Below are positions 1 to 10,017 of a DNA stretch of 64,000 nucleotides, piece by piece; position 1 is the stretch's first letter, and every line of letters begins with the position of its first letter. The DNA lies in assembly GCA_963696675.1 (NCBI GenBank), contig CAVOLM010000008.1, positions 9,387-73,386 on the forward strand, given 5' to 3'. The notes under the pieces were generated by a model. It did no database searches and had not been told where the DNA came from. It saw only the letters and a program-made list of their open reading frames with translations. Position numbers and translations under genes: made by a program. This stretch comes from DATBVX01 sp963696675. Lineage in GTDB: Bacteria > Pseudomonadota > Gammaproteobacteria > Steroidobacterales > Steroidobacteraceae.

Positions 1-199
1 ACACGGCGCCACGCATGAGTCGCATGTGCCCGCCGCCCTTCAGGCGATGCTCTTCGGGCTTGTTCCAGCGCGTCGACTCGAATCGCGCCTGCGAATCGCG
101 CCCCTCGATAGCTTCCATGCGCGCGCAGAGGCGCGACTGTAGGTCTTCGAACAGGCGCAGCGCCTGGAGAGAACGTTCGCTGCTGTGCGCCACTATCAT
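1..199 (-). CDS. hemF: Oxygen-dependent coproporphyrinogen III oxidase, N-terminal part (runs off the left edge)
   Basis: Reading the minus strand from the ATG at 199 gives 66 codons without a stop, up to the window edge. The peptide has a helix like the HemF N-terminus (LQALRLFEDLQSRLCARMEA), then a segment around ESTRWNKPEE, then GGGHMRLMRGAV. The last matches the glycine-rich GGGxxxxxRGxVFEK region of aerobic coproporphyrinogen oxidases, which decarboxylate coproporphyrinogen III to protoporphyrinogen IX in heme synthesis. The ATG overlaps the stop of the upstream TPR gene as ATGA, suggesting translational coupling. Only about a fifth of a normal HemF is present, so the catalytic part is not visible. 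Confidence 0.6.
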   Translation of the reverse strand, partial: MIVAHSSERSLQALRLFEDLQSRLCARMEAIEGRDSQARFESTRWNKPEEHRLKGGGHMRLMRGAV

Positions 200-1557
200 T
201 TGGGAGTGTAGATCGTCTCGCGATACTTCACGCCGGCGGTCTCGACAGCCGTCCCTGCGACGAAGCGAGGCCGATAACGGGCGCCCTTGATTGCCCGCAC
301 GAGCAGTCTCCCCGTTTTCTCCGGTACCTCGCTCGTTGCAAGCGTCGCCGCGCGGATGTGACCGTCGGCCGCGACGGTGAACTCGACCTCTGCAGAGCGT
401 TCGGCGAATCTGTCGGGCGCGACTGTTGGCCGGCGAGTACCGTTTGGCGGTCTGTAGTAGATCTGAACCGGCGCATCGAAGGCGGCGGTGCCACCGGCAT
501 CCGGAGCACTCAAGGCCGCCCACGCCTCGCGGTAGGCTTCCAACGCCTGGTCGGTGTAGCCGGCGAACATGCGCCAGTCGCCCAGGTCGAGCTGCGCGCG
601 CCCCCGCTCCGCGGCGTCGCATTCTGGATGCGCTTCGAGGATCTCGAGCGCGAGTTTCAGCGCGGCCTCACCCTCGCGGCTGGGGCGCGAATAGCTGCTC
701 GAGCCGTTGGCCCCGACCACGGGAGTCTCCGGGCCGTGGAGAAATTCGAGTCGATGAGCACGTGCGACGCCGCGCAGCGGCTCGATCATCATCAGGGTCT
801 TCTCCTTGCCGAGATTGCTGGCAATCAATGAACGCGCGCGCGTGCATTTCGCGCGCGGTACTGTAGCGTCCCACCGATTCGAACCAGCCCGCGTTGCATT
901 CCAGCGCCTCGACCAAGCGCGGTGTGTCCTTGGCATAAGCCGACTCGGCAATTCGCAGGGCGAGCTGCTGCTCGCGCACAACGCCGTCGTAGTCACCGAG
1001 CGCCAGGCGGGTTTCGATCAGCGACTTCATCATGTCGAGTTGCTGGGGGTTGAGCAGCCCATACACCTTGCGGCTGATATCGATTGCCCGCTGCAGCATC
1101 TGTGCCGCCGACTCGTAGTCGCCATTTTCCGAGTAGATCGCGGCGATACCGGACAGTGCCGCGATGAGCTCATTCGAGTCCGCGACTGGCTGCGTTTCGA
1201 CGATGGTCGCAGCCCGGAGGTAGTTCTTCTTCGCCCCGTAGTAGTCGCGCAGTCCTCGTTGCGTCGCCGCCAGCTTGAGGAGCGGATTGACGAGCTGCAA
1301 CGCCGTTGGCCCGTATTGTTCTTCGGCCAGGGCAACCGCCTTTTGGGCAGCCAACAGAGATTGCGGATCGGGTTGTGGCGCCGGGCGTCCGCGGCTCGCT
1401 GGAAGGCTCGACGGGCGGCAATTCCTGCGCGGCACACGGCAGCCGCAGCATCCAGCGCCTGCGTAACCGCCAGGACCGTGACCAACATGCTTCGATCGAT
1501 CGCACGACTCGCGCGAGCCTTGGCATTCGCGCCCCCCTGCGAACTGAGTATACCCAT
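196..1557 (-). CDS. Secreted TPR protein with TonB-C-like C-terminal domain (frameshifted)
   Basis: Three frames join into one protein. The N-terminal piece (from ATG 1557, or ATG 1488 giving MLVTVLAV) has a hydrophobic, Ala-rich signal-like segment. The middle (about 1400-830) is tetratricopeptide-like, with repeated LRDYYGAKKNYLRAA, NGDYESAAQMLQRAI and LGDYDGVVREQQLAL helices. The C-terminal piece (about 830-196) continues the TPRs (AGYTDQALEAYREAW) and ends in a TonB-C-like strand pattern, EVEFTVAADGHIRAATLATS then ARYRPRFVAG. Frame changes lie near 1400 and 830. Likely periplasmic or envelope-associated; the partner is unknown. It overlaps hemF by four bases, a linkage perhaps only of expression. 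Confidence 0.6.
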
Positions 1558-1719
1558 GCGCAGCGATGAGGCGGTTACCGATCGGTCAGTACGTTCATTG
1601 CCAGGCGAGGGTCAGCGCAAGCTCACCTTGATGAGTCATGACCCCACCGAAGCCGTGGGAACCCGAGGCATGCCAATGGTCGAGTAGCGATGCCAACTCA
1701 CGGAAGGGTAGAAAATGAG

Positions 1720-2830
1720 CGCGTTACTGGACACTTGCAAGATATGGTCAGAGCTATTGGCTCGATGATCTGAGCCGCAGCATGATCGAGAACGGCGAAC
1801 TGAAGCGCCGCGTGACGGAGGAAGGGCTCACCGGACGTTACGGACAATCCCGCGATTTTCAACGCCGCGCTGACGAGCAGCGACGACTACGACGAGCCGA
1901 TCCGCGCAGTGTGCGGGGCAGCACGCGAATCACATCTACGAGACGCTCATCGTCGCCGACGTCCGCGATGCGTGTGACATCCTGCGCCCGGTTTATGATC
2001 GAACCGAGGGGCGAGACGGATTCGTGAGCCTCGAGGTGTCGCCGCAGCTCGCGCGCGACACGCAGGGCTCGATCGTGGAAGCGCGCCGCCTCTGGAAGGC
2101 AGTGAATCGGAAGAATCTACTCATCAAGATCCCCGGCACGCCGGAGGGCGTGCCCGCTATCGAGACCCTGCTCATCGAGGGCATCAATATCAATGTGACG
2201 CTGCTCTTTTCGATCGAGCGCTACGAAGCAGTCGCTCACGCCTACGTGCGCGCGCTCGAGCGACGCAAGGCGCAGAAAGGAACCGATCGATCGGCTGGCG
2301 TCGGTGGCGAGCTTCTTCCTGAGCCGCATCGACACGCTGGTCGACGAGAAGCTGCAGGCGAGGGCCGAGCTGGGAGATGCCGGTCGCGAAGAACCTTCTC
2401 GGCAGATGCGCCGTCGCCAACGCAAAGCTCGCCTACCAGCACTTCAGGGAGACGGCCGCATCGACTCGCTGGAAGGAACTCGAACGCGCCGGCGCGGCAC
2501 CGCAGCGACTTCTTTGGGCGAGTACCAGCACCAAGAATCCGGCGTACCCTGACCTCATGTACGTCGAGCCGTTGATCGGACCGCAGACCGTGAACGACGC
2601 TCCCGGGCAAGACCATCGAGGCCTTTGCGGACCACGGCAAGGCCGCGGCGACGCTGGAACAGGACATCAAGGAAGCCTGGCAGGTGACCGTCGATCTGAA
2701 GAAGACCGGCATCGATCTCACCCACGCGGCAGATCAGCTGCTCGAGGAAGGCATCGACAAGTTCAAGAAGGCGTACGCTGAGACACTGCAGGCCATAACC
2801 AACAAGGCACCACTCGCGAGCGTACGCTGA
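1720..2830 (+). CDS. tal: Transaldolase (frameshifted)
   Basis: Transaldolase moves a dihydroxyacetone unit between sugar phosphates in the non-oxidative pentose phosphate pathway, in the cytoplasm. Pieces in all three frames fit the long bacterial form: QSYWLDDLSRSMIENGEL near the start, IFNAALTSSDDYDEPI, ETLIVADVRDACDILRPVYD, then GFVSLEVSPQLARDTQGS. The stretch NLLIKIPGTPEGVPAIETL holds the Schiff-base lysine. Further on come YFSIER-like and LAYQHFRETAASTRWKEL segments and the tail WQVTVDLKKTGIDLTHAADQ, stop at 2830. At least five indels (near 1755, 1850, 1960, 2290, 2600) break the frame, so the exact start is unclear. The pairing with zwf 0.8 kb downstream fits a pentose-phosphate grouping. 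Confidence 0.85.
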
Positions 2831-2844
2831 CGAGATGGTCGCAT

Positions 2845-3578
2845 TCAGCGAGCGCGTCGGCCCGAAGCCAGATCTGGACTGAGGCGTGACAGATAATCCG
2901 CAACACCACGGCGCTCCTCGACCGACAGGGCGCGAATCCGCGTCACGTGCTGAGCGTCCATACCCGGTCGTTGGCCTGCGGCAGTCTCGTCGAGCTGACG
3001 CAGAAGATACGCGTAATGCTGGCCCGCGAGCCGTGGGCGCATGCGGCGCAGTTCTCCCTCGGCCAAGCGGTCCGTGACAGCTCTCGCATTGCCGGAAATA
3101 GACGCTGGCACCGAGTTGCAGCGCCGCGCCGTCACCGATGCCGCCCTCAAGCGGCGGCCAGCGCGGCAGGCTTTCGATGTATGAAGCGACGTCGAGCAGG
3201 TCCTGTGGCCCGGTCAAAGTGTGGCGGGAAGCGAAGTTCTGCATGCGCTCATCCCAGCGGCGATCGGCACGGAAATCGACGAGCTGCTTGACCAGCACCG
3301 ACACATGCTGACCCGCGATCGCCGGTACACTTGCATCATCGGTGCCGCAACCGTCGGCCTGGTGGCATGCCGCGCACGTGCTAAACAATGCTGCGCCGTG
3401 CTTGAGGTCCGGTTCGAGCTGCCAGCGCGGCGCGAAACTCGGCGCTCGCGGCAGCGGTGCGCTCCTCGAGAGTGGGCGCTTGCCCATAGAGCGCCGACTG
3501 CGCCAGTCCGAGTCCGGCGAGGATTGCCGCAGCAGTGAGGTATGTACGGTGATGCAAAGCCGAGTCCACGACCTGCAA
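2845..3578 (-). CDS. Periplasmic diheme cytochrome c, c4-like (frameshifted)
   Basis: The start at 3578 is followed by a signal peptide (TAAAILAGLGLAQSALYGQA). Two class-I heme motifs are visible in the next frame: CAACH, then CESCH about 95 residues later. Between them lies IAGQHVSVLVKQLVDFRA and MQNFASRHTLTGPQDLLDVA; the same arrangement recurs in the second half (LAGQHYAYLLRQLDE). This internal duplication is typical of cytochrome c4-type electron carriers. Frame changes lie near 3400 and 3130. The gene is convergent with tal and its start faces zwf. A redox partner is not identifiable from context. Confidence 0.75.
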
Positions 3579-3643
3579 GGGAGCCTACCCCCGCGCACGG
3601 TAGACGGCAATTGCGTGCGCGGGCTGTGGCCTGCAGCCGGGCC

Positions 3644-5139
3644 ATGTCGATGACCAGCAACGTCGAGCACAACTCCCGGGCGGATGCTCTGGTGATCTTC
3701 GGCATCACCGGTGATCTCGCGTACAAGAAGATCATTCCCGCGGTCGAAAACCTGGTACGGCGCGGGCGACACACGGGCCCGGTGCTCGGCGTTGCGCGTG
3801 AATCGTGGACCAAGGAGCGGCTGGAGGATCGGCTGGCCGCGAGTCTTCGCGAGCATGGCAATGGCATTGACGAGCACGCCTTTGCAGCACTGTGTAAGCA
3901 GCTGCGCTATGTGACGGGCGATTACCGCGACCCCGACACCTTTCGCAGGCTCAGGGACGCTTTGGGTACCGCACGCGCCCCACTACACTATCTCGCGATT
4001 CCACCGAGCATGTTTGGCGAGGTCGTGACGCAGCTCGGGGCCTCTGGTGCTGCGCGTGGCGCGCGGGTGGTAGTCGAGAAGCCGCTCGGCCGCGATCTCA
4101 AGTCCGCGCGGGCACTCAACGCGACGCTCGCGCAGGTGTTCGAAGAGGCACAGATCTACCGCATCGATCATTTTCTCGGCAAGGAGCCGGTGCAGAACCT
4201 GCTCTACTTCCGCTTCGCCAATGCCTTCCTCGAGCCGCTGTGGAATCGCGACTACATCGCGAGCGTGCAGCTCACCATGGCGGAGTCCTTCGGCATCGAG
4301 GGCCGTGGCAAGTTGTACGAGGAGCTGGGCGCGATCCGCGATGTGGTTCAGAACCATCTCCTGCAGGTCGTGAGCCTGCTGGCGATGGAACCGCCCGCAA
4401 GCTATGCGAGCGATGCTGTGCGGGACGAGAAGGTCAAGGTGCTCGAGGCCGTGCTACCGCTCGACTCGGGCGATGTCGTGCGCGGTCAGTACGCCGGCTA
4501 TCGCGAGCGAACCCGACGTGGCAGCGGACTCGCACGTCGAAACCTACGCGGCGCTCCGGGTCGACATCGATTCACCGCGCTGGGCCGGCGTGCCGTTCCT
4601 GATCCGCGCTGGCAAGCGCATGGCGGTCACCGCGACCGAGGTCATGGTGCGCCTGCGCACCGCGATGCATCCGTTGTTCGATGCGGCGCCAAACGAAGAC
4701 CAATCACGTGCGCTTTCGCCTGGGCCCGGATCGCGTCGTGATCGGCCTCGGCGTGCGCACCAAGGAACCCGGCGAGGTGATGCACGGCCGCTCGGACGAA
4801 CTGCTGATGTGTGACGCCGAAGCGGGCGCGCACTCAGCCTACGAGCGCCTGATTGGCGATGCGCTGCGCGGTGACCCGACCCTGTTCGCTCGCCAGGATT
4901 CGATCGAAGCGGCGTGGAAGATCGTTGACGACGTCATCGACGAGCGGTCGGCACCGCTGACATATGACGCTGGAAGCTGGGGGCCATCAGAAGCCGATGC
5001 ACTGGCCGAGGACACCGGCGGTTGGTATGCGCCCCTGGCCACAGCGGAATTGTCGCTGACCTCGGCACTACCCGCTGGCGTCGATGCAGTCGACGCAGTC
5101 GACCGAGCAGCGTGGCGGTCACGCGCTGATAGAACGTGA
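3644..5139 (+). CDS. zwf: Glucose-6-phosphate 1-dehydrogenase (frameshifted)
   Basis: This enzyme oxidises glucose 6-phosphate with NADP+ or NAD+ as the first step of the oxidative pentose phosphate pathway. The N-terminal Rossmann motif reads FGITGDLAYKKIIPA and the substrate and catalytic signature is RIDHFLGKEPVQN. The central EPLWNRDYIASVQLTMAES and LIRAGKRMAVTATEV segments fit. The ATG at 3644 was chosen because homology begins about 14 residues later; upstream codons belong to a signal-peptide shadow. Two indels (near 4505 and 4690) move the protein through three frames. The C-terminus (YDAGSWGPSEADAL, GGWYAP) is complete by about 5040, so the last 30 codons to the stop at 5139 may be an artefact of a further indel; they run into the opposite-strand gene. 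Confidence 0.88.
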
Positions 5140-5503
5140 AGTTCTTGCCACCCAGCTTCACGCTGAGCGTGCCGGTAATCTGCTGCTCGCCGATCCGCCA
5201 GAGTGCGCCGCCGGTCGTTCCGTGCCCGCCGTCGCAGATCAGGACATACGAAACGCTGTCCTCCTGCCGACTCTCCTCGCCCAGCCTGCAGTCCTTCAGC
5301 GCCACGTGATCGAGGACCGGGAATGCGGAGGCAGACGACAGATCAGCCTGGGTGAGGCAGCGCTTCTCGTGCGTCGTGGCGTAGCGAAGGTTTTCCTCGA
5401 GATGCGGCATGGCCGTGACAGTCGTGACGTCATAGAGTCGCGAGGCGGCAGCACCTGCGACGGACCATGCAAGCGAACACGCGAGAACGACTGGAATCGG
5501 CAT
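5068..5503 (-). CDS. Secreted DUF3617-like protein (frameshift at 3' end)
   Basis: The ATG at 5503 opens a signal peptide (VVLACSLAWSVAGAAAS). The mature part has KRCLTQADL, a Cys in LKDCRLGEE, a Cys in YVLICDGGHGTTGGALWRI, and GTLSVKLGGKNFTFYQRVTA. This order of cysteines and glycine-rich strands resembles the DUF3617 family of periplasmic proteins of unknown function. Near 5115 the frame must shift by one base; the shifted frame gives VDCVDCIDASG and a stop at 5068. It converges with zwf, whose 3' end overlaps it. The family assignment is by eye only. Confidence 0.5.
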
Positions 5504-5600
5504 CCTGATCCACCTGCTTTGATTCCAACCACCTTCAGAATACGCTCGACCGCTGACTCGGAACTCTCCGATTCTTGCGCCTGAATCCTGAAAAGCCTGC

Positions 5601-7038
5601 TCAGCGCTTCTCCACCACTGACGCCAGCCGCCGCACGCCTTCCGCAACCGCGCTGTCGCGCAGGAAACCGTAGCCGAGGATCAGCGATGGCGGCAGTTTC
5701 GCGCGGGCGCGGTACTCCCGCGTCCCGGTGACGTTGACGGACAGCTTCCTGGCTTCAGCGGCAACCTCATCCTCATCTGCGTCGGGTGGCAGCTCCAGCA
5801 TCAGATGCAGGCCCGCGGCGATGCCGAACACGCGTCGCTTCGGCAGATGGTTGCGCAGCGCGGCTACGAGCGAGTCGCGCCGCCGGCGGTAGATGCGCCG
5901 CATCCGGCGCAGATGCCGGTCGAGCTCGCCACGCTCGATGAAATCCGCGAATGCGAGCTGCTCGAGGCTCGCTGAGCCGCGGTCCTCACGCTTTTTGACG
6001 CGCGCAAACTCATCGACGAGCCCAGCGGGAACGACGCAGCCAGCCGAGGCGCAAGGCCGGCGCCAGGGTCTTGCTCGGCAGACCCGACGTACACGACGCG
6101 CTCGGGCGCTACGCCGTGCAAAGCGCCGATGGGCTCGCGGTCATAACGAAACTCTGCGTCATAGTCATCCTCGATGATGAACGCCTGCTTGCGCACCGCC
6201 CAATCGAGGAGCGCAGCGCGCCGCCGGGGTGCCAGCACCGCGCCGGTCGGGTATTGATGTGCCGGAGTGATCAGAACCGCCCGTGCTTCGGTCTTGTCGA
6301 GGCGTTCAACGATAGACCGTGCTCATCGACCGGAACGGGCACGCACTTGAGACCGGCATCGCGCACCGCTTCGCGTTGTTCCTCGTGCGAGGGATCTTCC
6401 GTCGCGACCGCTTCGACGCCCTGCCGGCGCAGCACGGTGCACGCGAGGCGGAACCCCTGGGTGAAGCCGTTGCAGATCAGCATCCGATCAGGGTGCGCCA
6501 ATGTGCCACGGGAGCGATTGATGTACGCCGACAACGCCACGCGTGCTGCGGTGGTCCCGCGCGGATCGGGATAGCCCATGGTGCCGCTCGCCGCAGTCGC
6601 GAGCACTTTACGCAGCGACTTGTGCCACGCGCGCCGCGGAAACGTCGAGGTATCAGGAACCGCGGGGCGAAAGTCATAGCGCACGGGCGCGACAGCGGAT
6701 TCCGCCGGGACCTTGGCGGCCTGTTCGGGCACTGCGCGCTGAGCCGTGATCCGGCCCTCGGCTACGGTCGTCGCCGAACCCTGCCGGGCGATGAGATAGC
6801 CCTCCGCGAGCAACTGCTCGTACGCATCGACCACTATTCCACGTGAGAGCCCGAGATCTGCAGCGAGCGCGCGCGTCGACGGGAGCGAGGCGCCGGCCTG
6901 GAGCCGCCCGGCCCGGATCGCCGAGCGCAATTCCCCTTCTAATTGCGCTCGCAGGGGCTGGCTGGCGTCGCGGTCGATGCGGATCAGGAGCTCCGGAGCA
7001 GCGGGAGCGCGAGCGGAACTGGTACCCTCATCTTTCAT
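5601..7038 (-). CDS. MocR/PdxR-type GntR regulator with aminotransferase domain (frameshifted)
   Basis: The N-terminal winged helix has the GntR pattern QPLRAQLEGELRSAIRAGRL, LPSTRALAADLGLSRGIV and DAYEQLLAEGYLIARQGSAT. A class I aminotransferase-like domain follows, with GYPDPRGTTAARVALSAYIN and IIEDDYDAEFRYDREPIGAL, the usual MocR cofactor region. Frame changes near 6280 and 6010 split the C-terminal domain; its end RRLASVVEKR stops at 5601. ATG 7038 follows a spacer of about 100 bp. MocR proteins sense pyridoxal phosphate or related ligands and usually control a divergent gene; here that would be the small secreted protein at 7209. Confidence 0.85.
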
Positions 7039-7208
7039 AGAATTGGCTCTGTTTATGAGACCAGTGAAGGATACTCTGTGCACCACCTGGAGGAAAGATT
7101 CGCTTAACCCGGAATCAAGTATTGCGTTTGATGCAATAGCCCGATGAGCCGAAAGTGCACACACCCGGAAATGACATGAGACAGAGGATTTTCAACTGGG
7201 AGACGACC

Positions 7209-7580
7209 ATGAACACGCTGCAGACGATCCGAGAGTTCACATTCACCACCGTCCTGGCCGCGGCAGCCCTGGTTGCGCCGGCCATTCAGGCGGCCGATGA
7301 ATGCGTGCATGAGGCGGCTGCAATCGCGACCCGCGACAACGCCGTGGCAAGCCTGGGTCAAATGGTTGTCACGGCTTCACGCGTGGCATCGCTCGGCGTA
7401 CTGGTTGTGTCGGCCCCGCGCGGGACCAACGCAGAGTTCGCGGATCTCGGCACGATGACCGTGAGCGCCAGCCGCGACGTGCTCGCGACGGTCGCGGATC
7501 TGGGCACCATGACGGTGACCGCGCCTTCGCAGGGCGCGGTGATCGTCGCCGGACGCGCTACTTCTCGCTCCTGGAACTAG
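7209..7580 (+). CDS. Small secreted protein with repeated VTASR-like motifs
   Basis: 123 residues. The ATG at 7209 follows GGGAG at a good distance, and an N-terminal signal peptide (FTTVLAAAALVAPAIQAADE) precedes a low-complexity mature part. That part carries four related strands: LGQMVVTASR, LGVLVVSAPR, LGTMTVSASR and LGTMTVTAPS. They resemble the [IV]VVTA[TS]R element that precedes the plug in TonB-dependent receptors, but no plug or barrel follows. Function unknown. It has its own strong terminator at 7595-7626 and lies divergent from the MocR regulator. Confidence 0.65.
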   Translation: MNTLQTIREFTFTTVLAAAALVAPAIQAADECVHEAAAIATRDNAVASLGQMVVTASRVASLGVLVVSAPRGTNAEFADLGTMTVSASRDVLATVADLGTMTVTAPSQGAVIVAGRATSRSWN

Positions 7581-7594
7581 ACCACAGCCTCGAG

Positions 7595-7626
7595 CCCGCC
7601 GGTTTGCGCCGGCGGGTTCCTTTTTT
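7595..7626 (+). terminator. Rho-independent terminator
   Basis: An 8-bp perfect stem (CCCGCCGG at 7595-7602, CCGGCGGG at 7609-7616) with a 6-nt loop is followed by TTCCTTTTTT. It lies 15 bp after the stop of the small secreted protein and 10 bp before the EamA start, so it separates the two transcription units. Confidence 0.9.
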
Positions 7627-7636
7627 GGACGACTCC

Positions 7637-8541
7637 ATGGCCAATCGCGATCGTTTCGAGTTGCTGATCCTCGGCGTCATCTGGGGCGCCTCTTTTCTCT
7701 TCATGCGCGTCGCCGTGCCGGAGTTCGGCGCCTTCGCGCTGGTCGAAGTTCGTATCGGCATCGCGGCCCTGTTTCTGATCGGCTTGCTGGCGTGGCGCGG
7801 TGGGCTCGGGCACCTGCGCGGCTCAGCGCTACCGATGATGGTCGTCGGAATATTGAGCTCCGCCCTGCCCTTCGCGTTGTTCGCGTACGCCGTTACCTTC
7901 CTGACGTCCGGAATGGCCGCGGTGATCAATACCGACCACGCCGATGTTCGCGGCCCTGGTCGCGTACTTCTGGCTCAACGACCGGCTGACCGCGACGCGC
8001 ATCGTCGGGCTGGTGATCGGGTTCGGCGGTGTGTTGCTGTCCGCCTGGGACAAGATTTCCTTCAGCGGAGGGAGCACGACCCTGGCCGTACTCGCGGCAC
8101 TGGGCGCGAGCCTGTCCTATGGTCTCGGCATGAACTACACGAAAAAGAAACTGAGCGGTGTCCCTCCGTTGGCCGCGGCCACCGGCAGCAGCCTTGCGGC
8201 GACACTGCTTATTAATCCCGCTCGCGGCATCGAACTGGCCGAGCGTCACGCCCTCGCTCAACACCTGGCTGTGCGTGATCGCGCTCGGAGTGCTGTGCAC
8301 GGGAGTCGCGTATGTCTTCTATTTCCGGCTGATCGCGCGCATCGGGCCGTCGAAGGCGAGCACCTCGGTGTACCTGGTCCCGGTATTCGGAATGCTGTGG
8401 GGTTTCATATTCCTCCAGGAGACGATCACGGCGCACATGCTCATCGCGTGCCCGATCATCGTGCTCGGCACCGCCCTCGCCTCGGGCAATGTGACCTTCC
8501 GGACACGCACTCGGGTCGCTGAAGGCGCGAGCCGCGCCTGA
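7637..8541 (+). CDS. EamA/DMT-family transporter (frameshifted)
   Basis: Drug/metabolite-type inner-membrane exporter with about ten membrane helices in two EamA repeats. Repeat one: LLILGVIWGASFLFMRVAVP, VEVRIGIAALFLIGLLAWRG, ALPFALFAYAVTFLTSGMAA. Repeat two: FAALVAYFWLNDRLTATRIV, LAALGASLSYGLGMNYTKKK, WLCVIALGVLCTGVAYVFYF, STSVYLVPVFGMLWGFIFLQ and ITAHMLIACPIIVLGTALAS. ATG 7637 (MANRDRFELL) begins just before helix one. Frame changes lie near 7945 and 8235. Substrate unknown. The next gene starts 13 bp after the stop, so they are probably co-transcribed. Confidence 0.85.
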
Positions 8542-8554
8542 TACGACAGTACGC

Positions 8555-9533
8555 ATGAGCCAGCCCGAACACAACCCCAAGTTCAGCTGGCACGCGGGTG
8601 AAGTTGCGATTCAGCGCACTGTCGGCGTCGCCGAGAGAATGGCGCGTCACGCGTCCAGCATCGTTCGTGATCATCTGCCCGAGCAGCATCGCAATTTCTA
8701 TCCGCACCTTCCGTTCGTCGTGCTGGGCAGCGTCGAGGCAAACGGCGATGCGTGGGCCACATTGCGTGCTGGCAAACCCGGGTTCGTGCATTCTCCGGAT
8801 GCTTCGTTGCTGCGCGTCGAGACACCGCGCGATCCGAGCGATCCCGCAGAGCAAGGTCTGGACGATGGCAACGCAATCGCGTTGCTCGGCATTGAGCTGA
8901 GCACGCGACGGCGTAATCGCGCCAACGGTTCGATTCGCAGAACGAGCGCTGACCAGTTCGACATCCGGGTCGAGCAGGCCTTCGGCAATTGCCCAAAGTA
9001 CATTCAAGTGCGCGATTTCGAGTTTGTCCGCGATCCTGGCGCGCTGCCGCACGAGCCCGCGAGGTACCTCGCCCGCATCGATGACCGCGCCCGAGCATTG
9101 ATCACGGGTGCCGATACGTTTTTCGTCGCCTCCTACGTCGATCGCGACGAAGGGCGACAGGTGGACGTGTCTCATCGCGGTGGCAAGTCCGGTTTCGTCC
9201 GGCTGGATGAGGCGGGCGTGCTCACGATTCCCGACTTCACCGGCAACCGATTTTTCAACACCCTCGGCAACCTGCTCGTCAATCCAAAGGCCGGCCTCAT
9301 GTTCGTGGACTTCGACACCGGCGACCTGCTGCAGCTATCCGGAGACGCGGAAGTCCTGCTCGACTCGCCCGGAGACCGCCGCATTTCTCGGTGCCGAGCG
9401 CTTCTGGCGATTTACACCTCGGCGCCTCGTCTATCGCGCCAACGCCGTGCCGTTGCGCTGGACGTTGCGCGAGTGGTCACCTAATTCCCTCGCGACCGGA
9501 GAATGGGGAGCAGCAGCTGCGGCGTCGCGTTAG
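8555..9533 (+). CDS. Pyridoxamine 5'-phosphate oxidase-like flavin-binding protein (frameshift near 3' end)
   Basis: About 325 residues once the indel near 9375 is corrected. Two split-barrel halves can be read. The N-terminal half has FYPHLPFVVLGSVEANGDAW and GIELSTRRRNRANGSI. The C-terminal half has ADTFFVASYVDRDEGRQVDV, SHRGGKSGFVRL, FTGNRFFNTLGNLLVNPKAG and LMFVDFDTGDLLQLSGDAEV, the PNPOx-fold signature for FMN or a related cofactor. The last frame ends WRFTPRRLVYRANAVPLRWT. This long type is known as a PNPOx-family protein of uncertain substrate. Thirteen bases separate it from the EamA gene. Confidence 0.75.
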
Positions 9534-9567
9534 GTCAGCTCCAGATCGAAGTTGGCGGGATCGGCAG

Positions 9568-10017
9568 CTATGAGCCGACAGGAAGCGGCTTGTCTAAGAG
9601 CTCGTACGCCGAGCGTTCCCGGTAGCCGTGGCGGTGATAGAACGCGCGTGCTGATTCGTTGCCTGCGCCGAGCTGAAGCTGAATGCGAACGCAGCCGCTT
9701 CTTCCGAGGGCTTCCTCCGCCGTCCGCAACAGGCGCCCGCCAATACCGGTCGCGCGATGACTCGGCAGCACAAACAGCTCATCGATTTCCGCCATGAGCC
9801 CACCGTGCTCGAGACTGAACACGTAGACGGCGATGAGGTATCCGCAAAGCTGGCTGTCATGAAGTGCCACCCAGCCCGCGCCGAGGCTCGGCGTGGCCAA
9901 TAACTCCTCAAGGCGCGCTTTGACGTCAACGCGAGAAACCCAGCAATGTGCTCGAACTTCCAGTACTGCTCTACGAGTGGCCAGCCGGGCATCGGTTGCT
10001 GTTGCGGGTCTGATCAC
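9568..10017 (-). CDS. GNAT family N-acetyltransferase (two compensating frameshifts)
   Basis: The chosen GTG at 10017 overlaps the stop of the upstream oxygenase as GTGA and begins IRPATATDAR, the usual GNAT beta-1. The expected PLVEQYWKFEHIAGF lies in another frame between about 9985 and 9930, and the original frame resumes at RVDVKARLEELLATPSLGAG. The acetyl-CoA site follows: AEIDELFVLPSHRATGIGGR (the V..xxRGxGIG motif), LLRTAEEAL, and the C-terminal NESARAFYHRHGYRER. Acetyl acceptor unknown. Coupled translation with the CmcJ/NvfI gene suggests a shared pathway. Confidence 0.8.
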   Translation of the reverse strand: MIRPATATDARLATRRAVLEVRAHCWVSRVDVKARLEELLATPSLGAGWVALHDSQLCGYLIAVYVFSLEHGGLMAEIDELFVLPSHRATGIGGRLLRTAEEALGRSGCVRIQLQLGAGNESARAFYHRHGYRERSAYELLDKPLPVGS

